The translations under genes and the position numbers were made by a program. From Alphaproteobacteria bacterium (lineage in GTDB: Bacteria > Pseudomonadota > Alphaproteobacteria > Rhodobacterales > Rhodobacteraceae), in NCBI GenBank assembly GCA_030431825.1, contig JAUIIJ010000001.1:124001-188000 (forward strand): DNA of 64,000 nucleotides, in the 5' to 3' direction. Of this stretch, positions 1-10,380 are shown one piece after another. The notes beneath the pieces are model-generated. The model made no database searches, was not told the origin of the DNA, and worked only from the letters and a program-made list of their open reading frames with translations. Numbering within the stretch: position 1 is the first letter of the stretch; each line of letters opens with the position of its first letter.

Positions 1-206
1 AGGACCAGCGGCGCGCCCGCATGGAACAACCAGATCTCGGTGGCATCGACCTTGTGCCAATGGCTGCGCTCGTCGCGCGCGAGCAGGAAATAGATGCAGG
101 TGCCCATCGGCCGGCCCCGACCTTCGGCAACCCAGGTCTGGCGATACCAGCCGCCCTCGGGATGAGGGGCGAGGCCCAGTTGCGTGATGATCTCGTCAGC
201 GGTCAT
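1..206 (-). CDS. DUF985-type cupin protein, 3' part off the window
   Basis: The reading frame starts at an ATG at 206 and runs off the left edge, so only the first 68 residues are visible. They begin MTADEIITQLGLAPHPEGGW and continue through RSHWHKVDATEIWLFHAG. The HPEGGWYR segment and the histidine-rich SHWHKVDATE segment are characteristic of the DUF985 / Cupin_5 family, small beta-barrel proteins of unknown or sugar-related function. The gene is divergent from selO, with start codons 47 bp apart, so the two share a short upstream region. No specific substrate can be proposed. Confidence 0.85.
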   Translation of the reverse strand, partial: MTADEIITQLGLAPHPEGGWYRQTWVAEGRGRPMGTCIYFLLARDERSHWHKVDATEIWLFHAGAPLV

Positions 207-252
207 GCGCGCGCTCTATGGCAATCGTGTCACGGGTCGTTATGTATGAGAC

Positions 253-1671
253 ATGACCCTGAGCATCCCATTTGACAACAGCTATGCGCGCCTGCCGCAC
301 GCATTCTTTTCTTCGCAACCGCCAAGCCCGGTGACTGCGCCCAGGCTGATCGCGTTCAACGCCGACCTCGCCCGGTTGATGCGCATCGAACCCGGCGAGG
401 TCGGGGAAATGGCGCAGGTCTTTGCCGGCAACCGGCTGCCCGAGGGCGCGACGCCGATTTCCCAGCTCTATTCCGGTCACCAGTTTGGGCAATACAATCC
501 GCAGCTTGGCGACGGGCGCGCGGTGCTGCTTGGCGAAACCGTCGGGATCGACGGGGTCAGGCGGGACATCCAGCTCAAGGGATCGGGGCGCACCGCCTAT
601 TCGCGCGGCGGGGACGGGCGGGCATGGCTTGGTCCGGTCCTGCGCGAATACGTGGTCAGCGAAGCGATGCATGCGCTCGGAGTGCCCACGACCCGCGCAC
701 TGGCCGCTGTCGAAACCGGTGAGCCGGTCTATCGCGAAGGCGCGATGCCCGGTGCCGTTCTGACTCGCGTGGCGGCGAGCCACCTGCGGGTCGGCACGTT
801 TCAGATCTTCGCCGCGCGCGGTGACACCGGCAACCTGAAACGCCTGACCGAGTATGCAATTGCGCGGCACTATCCCGATGCCGACGGGCCGATGGGTCTG
901 CTGGCGGCGGTGCGCGATGCACAGGCGCGGCTCATCGCGCGCTGGATGTGCGTTGGGTTCATCCACGGGGTGATGAACACCGACAATTCCTCGATTTCGG
1001 GCGAGACCATAGACTATGGCCCCTGTGCCTTTCTTGATGTCTATGATCCGGCAGCGGTCTTCAGCTCGATCGACCGCACGGGGCGCTATGCCTACTCGAA
1101 CCAGCCCGATATCGCGGTCTGGAACCTTGCACAGCTTGCGACGGCGCTGATCCAGCAATACGACGACCGCGAGGCGATGGTGGAAGAGGCGACCGGGATC
1201 GTCCATGCCATGCCCGAGCTGATCCGGCAGCACTGGCTTGCCGGGTTCGGGGCCAAGATCGGGCTCTCGGATACGCGCAGCGAGGATGCGGCGCTGATCG
1301 GCGATCTGCTGATGCGGATGGCCGAGAACCAGGCGGATTTCACCAATACCTTCCGCGCGCTGAGCGGCGGGTCGGCGCGGGATCAATTCACCGACCCCGC
1401 CGCCTTCGACGCTTGGCAGGAGAACTGGCAAGACCGTCTGACGACCGAGAGCGATCCGCAGGCGGTAATGCGTGGCGCCAACCCGGCCTTCATCCCGCGC
1501 AATCACCGGATCGAACAGATGATTGCCGCGGCGGTCGAGGGGGATTACGCGCCGTTCAATCGCCTCAACGCGGTCCTGTCCCGCCCCTACGAAGATCAGC
1601 CGGATGCCGCCGATCTGGCGCGCCCGCCGATGCCGGACGAGGTTGTCGCGGCCACCTTTTGCGGCACCTGA
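253..1671 (+). CDS. selO: Protein adenylyltransferase SelO (YdiU/UPF0061)
   Basis: The 472-residue protein belongs to the SelO pseudokinase family, which transfers AMP from ATP to hydroxyl side chains of target proteins and has been linked to redox control. Family signatures are visible: HQFGQYNPQLGDGRA near residues 76-90, the nucleotide-binding KGSGRTAYSRGGDGRA around 109-124, HGVMNTDN around 238-245 and DYGPC around 254-258, which carry the metal-binding Asn and Asp. Length is normal for bacterial SelO without the C-terminal selenocysteine tail: the end ATFCGT carries an ordinary Cys before the stop. The gene is transcribed alone and converges on an EamA transporter 17 bp downstream. Confidence 0.95.
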   Translation: MTLSIPFDNSYARLPHAFFSSQPPSPVTAPRLIAFNADLARLMRIEPGEVGEMAQVFAGNRLPEGATPISQLYSGHQFGQYNPQLGDGRAVLLGETVGIDGVRRDIQLKGSGRTAYSRGGDGRAWLGPVLREYVVSEAMHALGVPTTRALAAVETGEPVYREGAMPGAVLTRVAASHLRVGTFQIFAARGDTGNLKRLTEYAIARHYPDADGPMGLLAAVRDAQARLIARWMCVGFIHGVMNTDNSSISGETIDYGPCAFLDVYDPAAVFSSIDRTGRYAYSNQPDIAVWNLAQLATALIQQYDDREAMVEEATGIVHAMPELIRQHWLAGFGAKIGLSDTRSEDAALIGDLLMRMAENQADFTNTFRALSGGSARDQFTDPAAFDAWQENWQDRLTTESDPQAVMRGANPAFIPRNHRIEQMIAAAVEGDYAPFNRLNAVLSRPYEDQPDAADLARPPMPDEVVAATFCGT

Positions 1672-1688
1672 GCCGGAGCGTTTCGCGA

Positions 1689-2606
1689 TCAGCCCGAAAC
1701 GCCCTGCGGGCCAGGTTTGTCCGAAACGCGCTGGCGGCGGTTGATCAGAGTGATGCCCACGGCCACCAGCGCCAGCGCCCCCCAGATCGGCGGCCCGATG
1801 GTTTCGCCAAGGATCAGCCATCCGAACAGGACGGCCAGCACGGGCGACAGGAACGAGAAGGACGCGACGCTGTTGGCCTGATAGATCGTCATCAGCCGGA
1901 ACCACATCAGATAGCCCAGACCGACAACGACGATGGCCTGAAAGGCCAGCCCCGCATAGTGAATCGGTTGCGGATCGCGGAGCAGGGGTCCAAAGAGCGG
2001 CGCAAGGGCCAGCAGCACCACGGCAGACACGATCACCTGCCAGAGCAGCTGTGATTCCGGGCGCATCCGCTGCATCGGTGTTACCCGAACCATGAGCGCG
2101 ATCGCGGCCCAGCCGAGGGCGGCCCCAAGCGCCAGCAGATCGCCCGCAATGCTCGCCTTGCCACTGCTGCGGTCGGCCACGGCCAGTGCAACGCCCCCGA
2201 GCGCCAGCACGAGGCCGGCCATGCGCATCGCCGTCAGCCGTTCGCCGGGCAGCAGAAAGTGACCGCCAAGCGCCACCCAGACCGGCATCGAATAAAACAG
2301 GATCGAGGCGCGCGATACGGTGGTCAGGTCAAGAGCGTTGTATATGCAGATGAATTCAAACGAAAAAACGAACCCTGACAGGATCCCCCAAGACAGGGTT
2401 CCCGGTGGCGGTGCCATGTCCTGACCGCGCGCCCGCATCCAGATCAACAGGAAAACCGTGGCCCCGACCGAACGCAATCCGGCCTGAAATACCGGGCCGA
2501 ATCCGCCACCTGTGACCTTGATCACGACCTGATTGAACGCAAGTATCGCGGCGAACCCGACAAGAGCCGCCGCTCCGAGCCCGTCAATGCCACGTTTCTG
2601 ATCCAT
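1689..2606 (-). CDS. EamA/DMT-family exporter
   Basis: The 305-residue protein is an integral inner-membrane protein of the drug/metabolite transporter superfamily, with roughly ten hydrophobic segments in two EamA repeats. The first repeat begins near LGAAALVGFAAILAFNQVVI; the second ends with a typical GWLILGETIGPPIWGALALVAVGI segment. Such carriers usually export amino acids, nucleosides or other small metabolites, and nothing here identifies the substrate. The start ATG lies 111 bp from the divergent nuclease gene. A second, unrelated EamA protein is encoded at 7827-8750. Confidence 0.9.
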   Translation of the reverse strand: MDQKRGIDGLGAAALVGFAAILAFNQVVIKVTGGGFGPVFQAGLRSVGATVFLLIWMRARGQDMAPPPGTLSWGILSGFVFSFEFICIYNALDLTTVSRASILFYSMPVWVALGGHFLLPGERLTAMRMAGLVLALGGVALAVADRSSGKASIAGDLLALGAALGWAAIALMVRVTPMQRMRPESQLLWQVIVSAVVLLALAPLFGPLLRDPQPIHYAGLAFQAIVVVGLGYLMWFRLMTIYQANSVASFSFLSPVLAVLFGWLILGETIGPPIWGALALVAVGITLINRRQRVSDKPGPQGVSG

Positions 2607-2717
2607 TGCGCCAGATGACGGTCGGATTATTCACATGTCAAGCATCCGTGACGGACCGGGCTTGCGGTTTTCATTCGCAACCCGCAAGACAGGGGCGAGC
2701 CAGCTGCCCGGACCCGC

Positions 2718-3431
2718 ATGAAGACACACTCTCCCGACCCCGCCCACCTGAGATTGGCAAGCTACAACATCCAGAAATGCGTGGGGCTTGACCTGCGCCG
2801 TCAGCCACGTCGCATCCTGCAGGTGCTCGACGGGCTGGGGGCCGAGATCGTGGTGCTGCAAGAGGCCGACAAGAGGCTGCCGCCAAGACCGGCCGCCCTG
2901 CCGCATTTCGTTCTGAACGAGGCGGGATGGCATATAGCGGATCTGGGCGGCGCGGGATCGCTCGGGTGGCACGGCAACGCCATCATCTGGCGGGGCAAAC
3001 GGATCGGCCTGACCGCAATGGGGCAGATGACGCTGCCGGGGCTGGAACCGCGCGGCGCCGTCCGGGTCGAATTCGAAACGCCGCTGGGGCAACTCAGGGT
3101 GGTGGGTCTGCATCTCGGGCTGATCGGGCAATACCGGCGCAGGCAGGTGCAGCATCTTGCGGAACTCACCAGCGGGCTGCACGAGATGCGGACCGTCTGG
3201 GCGGGCGATTTCAACGAATGGTCGCGCTTGCCGGTTCTGGATCAATGTGCGCCGAAAATGCGGTTCCTGCCACCGCGACCAAGCTTTCCCTCGCCGCGTC
3301 CGGTGGGGCCGCTGGACAGGATCGCGCTCAGTCGCGGACTGGTCGCGGCCCGGCACGGCGTTTACGATGAACGGCCGGCGCATATCGCCTCCGACCATCT
3401 GCCGATCTGGGTCGATCTGGTCGCCGAGTGA
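2718..3431 (+). CDS. Endonuclease/exonuclease/phosphatase-fold protein
   Basis: The 237-residue protein has the conserved motifs of the DNase I-like EEP fold in order: LASYNIQKCVG near residue 15, VVLQEADKRL near residue 50, a central GLHLGLIGQYRR, WAGDFNEW near 160, and the C-terminal SDHLPIWVDL. The Asn, Glu, Asp and Asp-His residues in these motifs form the metal-dependent phosphodiesterase site. The family covers DNA, RNA and phosphoinositide hydrolases, so the substrate is open. No signal peptide is evident. Start at the ATG at 2718 agrees with family alignment, the YNIQK strand lying close to the N-terminus. Confidence 0.87.
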   Translation: MKTHSPDPAHLRLASYNIQKCVGLDLRRQPRRILQVLDGLGAEIVVLQEADKRLPPRPAALPHFVLNEAGWHIADLGGAGSLGWHGNAIIWRGKRIGLTAMGQMTLPGLEPRGAVRVEFETPLGQLRVVGLHLGLIGQYRRRQVQHLAELTSGLHEMRTVWAGDFNEWSRLPVLDQCAPKMRFLPPRPSFPSPRPVGPLDRIALSRGLVAARHGVYDERPAHIASDHLPIWVDLVAE

Positions 3432-3546
3432 TGCCAGTCCGGGCTCTGGCGCGGGATTTTCCGGATATTTCCCCTTCACAGGCGGCGAACTTGTGTCACG
3501 GTAAGGTGACGGTTTCGGCAATTTGAATCAAAGGGGAGAGACGGAC

Positions 3547-4386
3547 ATGAGTCTGATGGGAACACTGGCAAAGTTGGCAATCGGATATGCGGCGGCACGT
3601 GGCGTCGACAGGATATCGGGCGGCGGTGGCATCGGGGCCTTGTTCGGAGGTGCTCATATCGCGCCGCAGGACGCCCAGGCCGATCAGGCCCCGGGCATGG
3701 GCAACATGCAGGATATGATGGCGCAAATGGGCGGCGGTGCCGGCAAGGGCAGCGTGCAGGACATGATCAGCCAGATGACCAGGGGCGGCATGGGGAACAT
3801 TCAGGAAACGGTCTCGAAAATGGCGGCGCAGGCGGGGTTCGACCTGTCGACGCTGACCGGCGGTGGTTCTGCGTCCGGTGAGAAGAAGGGCGGATTGCTC
3901 TCGGGCACACCTGAAAGCGGACCGGGTCTTGCCGGGGTTCTCGCGGCCCTTGGCGGTGCCGCCGCGATGAGCGGGCAGAGCGCGGGCGCAGTGATCGATC
4001 AGTTCGGAACGCCGCAATTGGCGCCGCAGGCCGAAGAGGTGGCGGGCCTGCTGTTGCGGGCAATGTTCCAGGCGGCCAAGGCGGATGGGGAAATCGACGC
4101 GGACGAACAGGCCAAGATCATGGAAGCCCTGGGGCCGGATGCGGATGAAGAGGACATCAGCTTTGTGCGCGAGCAGATTGCCGCGCCCATAGATGTGGAG
4201 GCGCTGGCTGCCGATACGCCCGCGCCGCTCAAGGCCCAGGTCTATTCCATGTCGCTGATGTCGATCCGTCTTGACAAGCAATCCGAGGCCGAGCATCTCG
4301 ACAGCCTTGCGCGCGCGCTCGGGCTCGATCAGCAGACGGTGAATGCGCTGCATCTGCAGATGGGCGTTCAGCCGCTGTATTCCTGA
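3547..4386 (+). CDS. TerB-like DUF533 protein
   Basis: The 279-residue protein starts at the ATG at 3547, 7 bases after GGGGAGAG; an in-frame TTG at 3523 lacks such a site. The N-terminal half is low-complexity, rich in Gly and Met, with repeated (V/M)QDM(I/M) segments. The C-terminal ~110 residues form an acidic helical TerB-like domain, with LLLRAMFQAAKADGEIDADEQAKI (DGEIDADE resembling the metal-binding loop of TerB) and a terminal helix bundle. This layout matches DUF533 proteins such as E. coli YebE. The function is unknown; tellurite resistance is only a fold-based label. It converges with the helicase gene. Confidence 0.82.
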   Translation: MSLMGTLAKLAIGYAAARGVDRISGGGGIGALFGGAHIAPQDAQADQAPGMGNMQDMMAQMGGGAGKGSVQDMISQMTRGGMGNIQETVSKMAAQAGFDLSTLTGGGSASGEKKGGLLSGTPESGPGLAGVLAALGGAAAMSGQSAGAVIDQFGTPQLAPQAEEVAGLLLRAMFQAAKADGEIDADEQAKIMEALGPDADEEDISFVREQIAAPIDVEALAADTPAPLKAQVYSMSLMSIRLDKQSEAEHLDSLARALGLDQQTVNALHLQMGVQPLYS

Positions 4387-4526
4387 ACCAGCGATCCCGG
4401 TGGCGTTCCGGCAAGGATCGCGCGCGGCCGTGGCGGTTCCCGACGTCGCCGGGCGGTCGCGCGTCACGCATCATGCCGTCGCAAACGCTGCGCGACCGGG
4501 GCGACCCCCGGTCGGCATGTCGCGCT

Positions 4527-5822
4527 TCAGGCGGCGGATTGCTGGCCGCCGCCCCTGCGGCGGTTGGGCCTGCGGCGGCGCCGTTGCCCGGTTCCGGATT
4601 TGGCATTCGCGTCACCGCCGCCCTGCCGGCGCTGGCCGCCGCGACCGCCGCCGCCTCCGCCGCGCTTTGGTTTGCGCTCTTCCTCGATCGGTTCCCACGG
4701 ACGGCCCGACGCAACGGGGATGGTGATGCCCATGGTTTTCTGAATCGCCTTGAATTCGCCCATCTCGTCCGGCGCGCAGAAGGCGACCGCGGATCCGTCC
4801 TTGCCGGCGCGCGCAGTCCGCCCGATCCGGTGCACGTAATTGTCCGGCACGTTGGGCAGGTCATAGTTGTAGACGTGTTTCACATCGGGAATATCCAGCC
4901 CCCGCGCCGCCACGTCGGTAGCCACCAGCACCTTGATGTCGCCCGACTTGAACGCGGCGATGGCGCGGTCGCGCTGGCCCTGGCTCTTGTTGCCGTGGAT
5001 CGACGCCGTTGCAAAGCCCCGCTTGTCGAGCAGCTTCATCAGCTTTTCCGACCCGTGCTTGGTGCGTCCGAACACCAGCGCGCGTTCTTCCATGTGCTCG
5101 CCGAGCAATTCGATCAGCAGGTTGGCCTTTTCCGACTTGGCGATAAAATGCACCTCTTGCGTCACCTTGTCGGCGGCCTTGCCCGGCGGCGTCACTTCGA
5201 CGCGGATCGGGCGATCCAGGTAACTCTGCGCGATCTCGTTCATCTGTTTGGACATGGTGGCCGAGAACAGCATGGTCTGCCGCTCCTTCGGGAGCATCGC
5301 GGCGATTTTGCGCAGGGCGTGAATAAAGCCCATGTCCAGCATCTGGTCGGCCTCGTCGAGCACGAGGAAACTGCAGGTCTCAAGTGTCAGGGCGCGCCGG
5401 TCCATCAGGTCGAGCAATCGCCCCGGCGTGGCCACCAGCAGATCGGTGCCGCGCTCGAGCCGCGACATCTGTGCGTTGATCGACTGGCCACCGACCACCA
5501 CGCCGACCTTGAGCGGCGTATTCTCGCACATCGCCCGCAGGTTCTGCGCGATCTGGCCGGCCAGTTCACGGGTGGGGGCGAGCACGAGTCCGCGCACGGT
5601 GTATTTCTCGGGTTTGCGGCCGAACTCCAGCATCCGGGTGACCAGAGGCAGGCCAAAGGCCGCCGTCTTGCCGGTGCCGGTCTGTGCCAGCCCCATCACG
5701 TCGCGCCCGTTCAATGCGTGCGGGATCGCCTGTTTCTGGATCGGGGTCGGTTCGGTAATGCCCATGTCGGCAAGGCGTGCCACCAGCTTGGCGGGCAGGC
5801 CCATCATGTCGAAATCGCTCAA
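4527..5822 (-). CDS. DEAD-box RNA helicase, RhlE type
   Basis: The 431-residue ATP-dependent RNA helicase shows the full motif set: Q motif (PTPIQ), AQTGTGKTAAFGLPL (motif I), PTRELAGQIA (Ia), VLDEADQML (II), SATMS (III) and HRIGRTARAG (VI). The last ~50 residues are a Gly/Arg/Gln-rich basic tail, as in RhlE-type helicases in ribosome assembly and cold adaptation. I choose a TTG start at 5822: AAAGGA lies 7 bases upstream, the protein then begins MSDFDMMGL, and the only nearby ATG (5827) reads ATG-AAT-TGA in another frame. It converges with the DUF533 gene. Confidence 0.93.
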   Translation of the reverse strand: MSDFDMMGLPAKLVARLADMGITEPTPIQKQAIPHALNGRDVMGLAQTGTGKTAAFGLPLVTRMLEFGRKPEKYTVRGLVLAPTRELAGQIAQNLRAMCENTPLKVGVVVGGQSINAQMSRLERGTDLLVATPGRLLDLMDRRALTLETCSFLVLDEADQMLDMGFIHALRKIAAMLPKERQTMLFSATMSKQMNEIAQSYLDRPIRVEVTPPGKAADKVTQEVHFIAKSEKANLLIELLGEHMEERALVFGRTKHGSEKLMKLLDKRGFATASIHGNKSQGQRDRAIAAFKSGDIKVLVATDVAARGLDIPDVKHVYNYDLPNVPDNYVHRIGRTARAGKDGSAVAFCAPDEMGEFKAIQKTMGITIPVASGRPWEPIEEERKPKRGGGGGGRGGQRRQGGGDANAKSGTGQRRRRRPNRRRGGGQQSAA

Positions 5823-6225
5823 TTCATATCCTTTCGGACCTGCAAACCGCAGGCCGTTCGCCCGACCGCCCTTGCGGTCAGGATGGGGAAGCGCCATCCC
5901 TCTCGGTCCGACGGCAGAATGCCGCAAACGGACTGGTCCGGCGCGTTTGGCCCCACGCGTGATCTTGGGAACACGGTATCGCTATCTTGAATTCGGGCCG
6001 TCTCGCGGCCGGGCGGTGTGTCCGCTCTCGATCTTTCCTGCTCACGCGGCAGAAGATAACGCTTGCGTGTGACATGGGCGTTTCCGGGACGCGAGTCAAC
6101 CCGCCTGGTCGCCGCAGGGTTGCGACCGTGTTGCATCTGCGGCTGCGAACCGCTGCGCCTTGCCCTTTTCCTGTGGGCCGGGATGCTTTAAACCCGCGGC
6201 GACGCCCGCGCCGAGAAGGACAGAC
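5823..6225. other. Divergent intergenic region, helicase / Fur regulator
   Basis: About 400 bp without a credible gene lie between the helicase start and the Fur-family start. Short ORFs in all frames look like chance GC-rich frames. The region presumably carries both promoters; I could not identify a convincing -35/-10 pair or a Fur-box-like palindrome by eye. Confidence 0.5.
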
Positions 6226-6639
6226 ATGACAGACACGATCAGCGCCCGCTGCGAGGCCAAGGGCCTGCGCATGACCGGACAGCGCCGGATCATCGCGCAG
6301 GTGTTGCAGGACAGCACCGATCACCCGGACGTGGAAGAACTCTATGCACGTGCCAGCGCGCTCGATGCCGGGATTTCCATCGCCACGGTTTACCGGACGG
6401 TCAAGCTGTTCGAGGAGGCGGGCATTCTCGACCGGCTCGAATTCGGTGACGGTCGGGCGCGCTACGAAGACGCCGAGCGTGAGCATCACGACCACCTGAT
6501 CGACATGCATTCCGGCGATGTGATCGAATTTGTCGATCCGGACATCGAAGCCTTGCAGGAAAAGATCGCGGCCAAGCTGGGCTATGAATTGCGCGGGCAC
6601 AAGCTCGAACTCTACGGGGTGCCGATCCGCAAGCGTTAG
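6226..6639 (+). CDS. Fur-family metalloregulator (Fur/Mur type)
   Basis: The 137-residue regulator starts at the ATG at 6226, five bases after GAGAAGGA. It has a winged-helix DNA-binding half (RMTGQRRIIAQVL and the recognition helix SIATVYRTVKLFEEAGIL) and a metal-binding dimerisation half with EREHHDHLIDMHSGDVIEF. The HHDHLI motif separates it from Irr, which has a longer His run and a different following segment, and from Zur, which has Cys pairs. In Rhodobacterales such proteins often act as Mur (manganese) rather than iron-sensing Fur, so the metal is left open. Its stop overlaps the convergent AbrB-like gene by 4 bp. Confidence 0.9.
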   Translation: MTDTISARCEAKGLRMTGQRRIIAQVLQDSTDHPDVEELYARASALDAGISIATVYRTVKLFEEAGILDRLEFGDGRARYEDAEREHHDHLIDMHSGDVIEFVDPDIEALQEKIAAKLGYELRGHKLELYGVPIRKR

Positions 6640-7679
6640 GCGGGCGCGCGTCGTCCGAGCAGGATCGGGATCAATACGATCAGGATCAGCAGCCGGGCGA
6701 CGTGACAGGCGGCGACAAAGCCGGGGCTGGCGGCCATCGTCGCGCCGAGGGCGATCATGGTTTCCAGACCCCCGGGCGCAAAGGCGGCGAGCACATGCGC
6801 GGTCGGCATCCCAAGCGCCATTGCAACCGGAACAGCAGCCAGCGTCGTGACCCCGACCGCAACCAGCGTGGTGCTGAGCCCGGCAAGGAGCGATCCCAGG
6901 AAACTGCGGCGCGACATGCCGGAGAACCGTGTTCCGATCATCGTGCCAAGGATCAGGAAGGCAGGCGCAAGCAGCATGTCCGGCACCGCGCCCGCACTCA
7001 GTTCGGTCACATGGCCGATGGCCGAGACCACCATCGCGGCCAGCAACAGCGGAGCCGGAAAACGCAGGCGTTTGAACACGAGACCAACGACGGTCGCGGC
7101 AATTGCCAGCGCCGCCAGCGCCCCCGCCGCCAGCGGTGCGTCGTTCGACAGGGTGAGTTCGGTGAATTCATACCCCATCGCGACGGCGATGAACGGCACC
7201 GAGAGGGTCAGGAACAGCAGCCGGATGGATTGCACCACGGTGATCCGCGCGACGTCGATGTTGAGATCGGTTGCAAGGCCAAGCACAAAGCTCAGGTGGC
7301 CGGGCGCGGCGGCAAGTGTGGCGCTGCGCATGTCGAAGCCGAAACCGCGCCGGAGCACCTCGCGGCAGAGGATCATCGTCACCAGCAGGGCGATCGCCAA
7401 CACCACAAACGCCAGGGGCCAGCGCGCGATGGCTGCGCCGGTGTCGGGTGCGAAACCCGTGCCGATCCCGATGCCCAGTACGATGAAACACATGTCCCGC
7501 ACCGGCGGAGCGATGGCCAGTCGCATCCCCGACAGGCTGGCCACGCTGGAGGCCAGGGCAGGCCCGAGCAGAACCCAGGCTGGCAGCGACACCAGATAGG
7601 CCAGGGCGGCACCGCACAGCCCGACAAGGATGGTGACGATCGTGGTTCCGGCAGCGGACAAGGAGGACGGGAGCGGCAT
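6636..7679 (-). CDS. AbrB-family membrane protein (putative transporter)
   Basis: The protein is about 347 residues and almost entirely hydrophobic, with repeated segments such as ALAYLVSLPAWVLLGPALAS and a conserved Pro/Gly-rich AAPGHLSFVLGLATDLNID motif. This duplicated architecture is that of the AbrB family (often mislabelled ammonia monooxygenase), inner-membrane proteins of unknown transport function and unrelated to the DNA-binding AbrB of Bacillus. The ATG at 7679 gives MPLPSSLSAAG and leads directly into the first membrane segment; a start 9 codons earlier is possible. It ends in a 4-bp tail-to-tail overlap with the Fur-family gene. Confidence 0.85.
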   Translation of the reverse strand: MPLPSSLSAAGTTIVTILVGLCGAALAYLVSLPAWVLLGPALASSVASLSGMRLAIAPPVRDMCFIVLGIGIGTGFAPDTGAAIARWPLAFVVLAIALLVTMILCREVLRRGFGFDMRSATLAAAPGHLSFVLGLATDLNIDVARITVVQSIRLLFLTLSVPFIAVAMGYEFTELTLSNDAPLAAGALAALAIAATVVGLVFKRLRFPAPLLLAAMVVSAIGHVTELSAGAVPDMLLAPAFLILGTMIGTRFSGMSRRSFLGSLLAGLSTTLVAVGVTTLAAVPVAMALGMPTAHVLAAFAPGGLETMIALGATMAASPGFVAACHVARLLILIVLIPILLGRRAPA

Positions 7680-7826
7680 GAAACCGTGCCTATCACCGGA
7701 CCTCACCCTTCACAATCTCGCGCGGCTGTTGCAGGGGTGCCATGCACGGAGTGCAACCCGATCTTGTGCATGCTTCGAATTTCGGACACAGGCAGTTCAC
7801 AACCCTGATTTCCGAAAGAGAACTCC

Positions 7827-8750
7827 ATGGAAAATCTGCGCGGTGCTGCGTTGATGACACTGGCGATGCTTGGCTTTGCGATCGAGGACATGTTCGTGAA
7901 ACTGCTGGCCGGTGTTTTCCCGACGTGGCAGATCATCGGCATACTCGGCATGGGCGGAGGAATTGTCTTTGGCGCGCTGACGCTGTTGCGCCGGGAGGTA
8001 CTGTTTCCGCGCGCGGCGCTGAGTCCGACGGTGCTGGTGCGCAATCTCGGTGAACTGATCGGCACGGTGGGTTTCGTGACGGCCATTGCGCTGACACCGC
8101 TGTCTTCGGCTTCGGCGATCCTTCAGGCGACGCCGCTCGCGGTGACCCTGGGCGCGGCCCTGTTCTTTCACGAGCCGGTGGGGTGGCGGCGCTGGAGCGC
8201 GATCCTCGCCGGGTTTTTCGGGGTGCTGATGATCATCCGGCCCGGCATGGATGCGTTCGATCCGCTATCGCTGTTCGCCGTCATGGGGGTGGCCGGGCTG
8301 GCCGTGCGCGACCTGGCCACGCGCAACGTGCCGCGCGCGACCTCGTCCTTTCAGCTCAGTTTCCTCGCCTTCCTGACCCTGATCCCCGCGGCGATTCTGC
8401 TGTCGATTTACAGCCCGAGCGGTTTTGTCATGCCCGTAGGGTCCCATTGGGGACTGATCTTCGGCGCGGTCGTCATGGCGGTTGCATCCTATTACGCCAT
8501 CGTCGCGGCGATGCGGATCGGCGAAGTGTCGTTTGTGACGCCGTTCCGCTACAGCCGACTGATCTTTGCGCTGGTGATCGGTATGCTGGTGTTTCGTGAA
8601 ACGCCCGATCTGACGATGCTGACAGGCGCGGCGATCATCGTCGGCTCGGGCATCTACACGCTCTGGCGCGAACGCAAACTGCGTCAGGGGCGGCAAAGGT
8701 CTCTTTCCCTTGGGGCATCGCACGGGTATGAAGCGCCCAAATCTATTTGA
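7827..8750 (+). CDS. EamA/DMT-family exporter
   Basis: The 307-residue inner-membrane protein has about ten hydrophobic segments in two EamA repeats. The first begins MENLRGAALMTLAMLGFAIE. The end of the first repeat carries SSASAILQATPLAVTLGAALFFHEPVGWRRW, the classic EamA motif with its acidic-Pro-Val turn, and the second repeat ends FRETPDLTMLTGAAIIVGSGIYTLWRERK. The substrate is unknown. The ATG at 7827 follows AAAGAGAA. The gene ends 12 bp before eno, so the two may be co-transcribed. Confidence 0.9.
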   Translation: MENLRGAALMTLAMLGFAIEDMFVKLLAGVFPTWQIIGILGMGGGIVFGALTLLRREVLFPRAALSPTVLVRNLGELIGTVGFVTAIALTPLSSASAILQATPLAVTLGAALFFHEPVGWRRWSAILAGFFGVLMIIRPGMDAFDPLSLFAVMGVAGLAVRDLATRNVPRATSSFQLSFLAFLTLIPAAILLSIYSPSGFVMPVGSHWGLIFGAVVMAVASYYAIVAAMRIGEVSFVTPFRYSRLIFALVIGMLVFRETPDLTMLTGAAIIVGSGIYTLWRERKLRQGRQRSLSLGASHGYEAPKSI

Positions 8751-10040
<1,290 letters not shown>

Positions 10041-10380
10041 CGGGCGGTATCCAGGGCCCCGCGCTGGCGTGGGAAGCGTTCGCCGCCGAGTGTCGAGAGT
10101 CACAGGATTTGGCCTTTGCCAACGCCTTGAAAACACGCGCCCCGATTTTGGAGCGGCAACGAAAGTGCCCTTTTTCGTCACGGGTTCTGTCCGGGCGGAC
10201 GCAGCTGAGGAGCAGATATGCGGGACTTTGCGGCCGTCGAGATTGTCGGTTTAGATGTCCGCTTTTGGCAGCACGACATCACATAGGCCTACGCCCGCAC
10301 CAGATTTATGCACCACAAAGGTTGCGTGTATTCGTGAGGTTCTTAACCGGTGCATAAATCATGATATTTGCAACGCGATC
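10041..10380. other. Gene-free start of a GC-poor island
   Basis: These 340 bp after eno contain no credible gene. The first ~200 bp still resemble flanking DNA; from about 10240 base composition drops. The only structure is a perfect 12-bp inverted repeat (listed separately). No transposase fragment or flanking direct repeat was found. Confidence 0.5.
10303..10360. repeat. Perfect 12-bp inverted repeat, 34-bp spacer
   Basis: GATTTATGCACC at 10303-10314 is matched by its exact reverse complement GGTGCATAAATC at 10349-10360. The pair lies just beyond the 3' end of the small ORF at 10381-10590. It could be a hairpin, a recombination or protein-binding site, or the end of a decayed element. There is no U-run on either side, so it is not a typical intrinsic terminator. 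Confidence 0.75.

Noticed and set aside
196..1905. A 569-codon open frame on the minus strand across selO
   Set aside because: It is the antisense of a well-supported selO gene, has Arg/Gly/Asp-rich shadow composition, and matches no domain.
4473..5990. A 505-codon plus-strand frame across the helicase gene
   Set aside because: High GC leaves antisense frames open; the helicase motifs on the other strand are complete, and this frame shows no domain.
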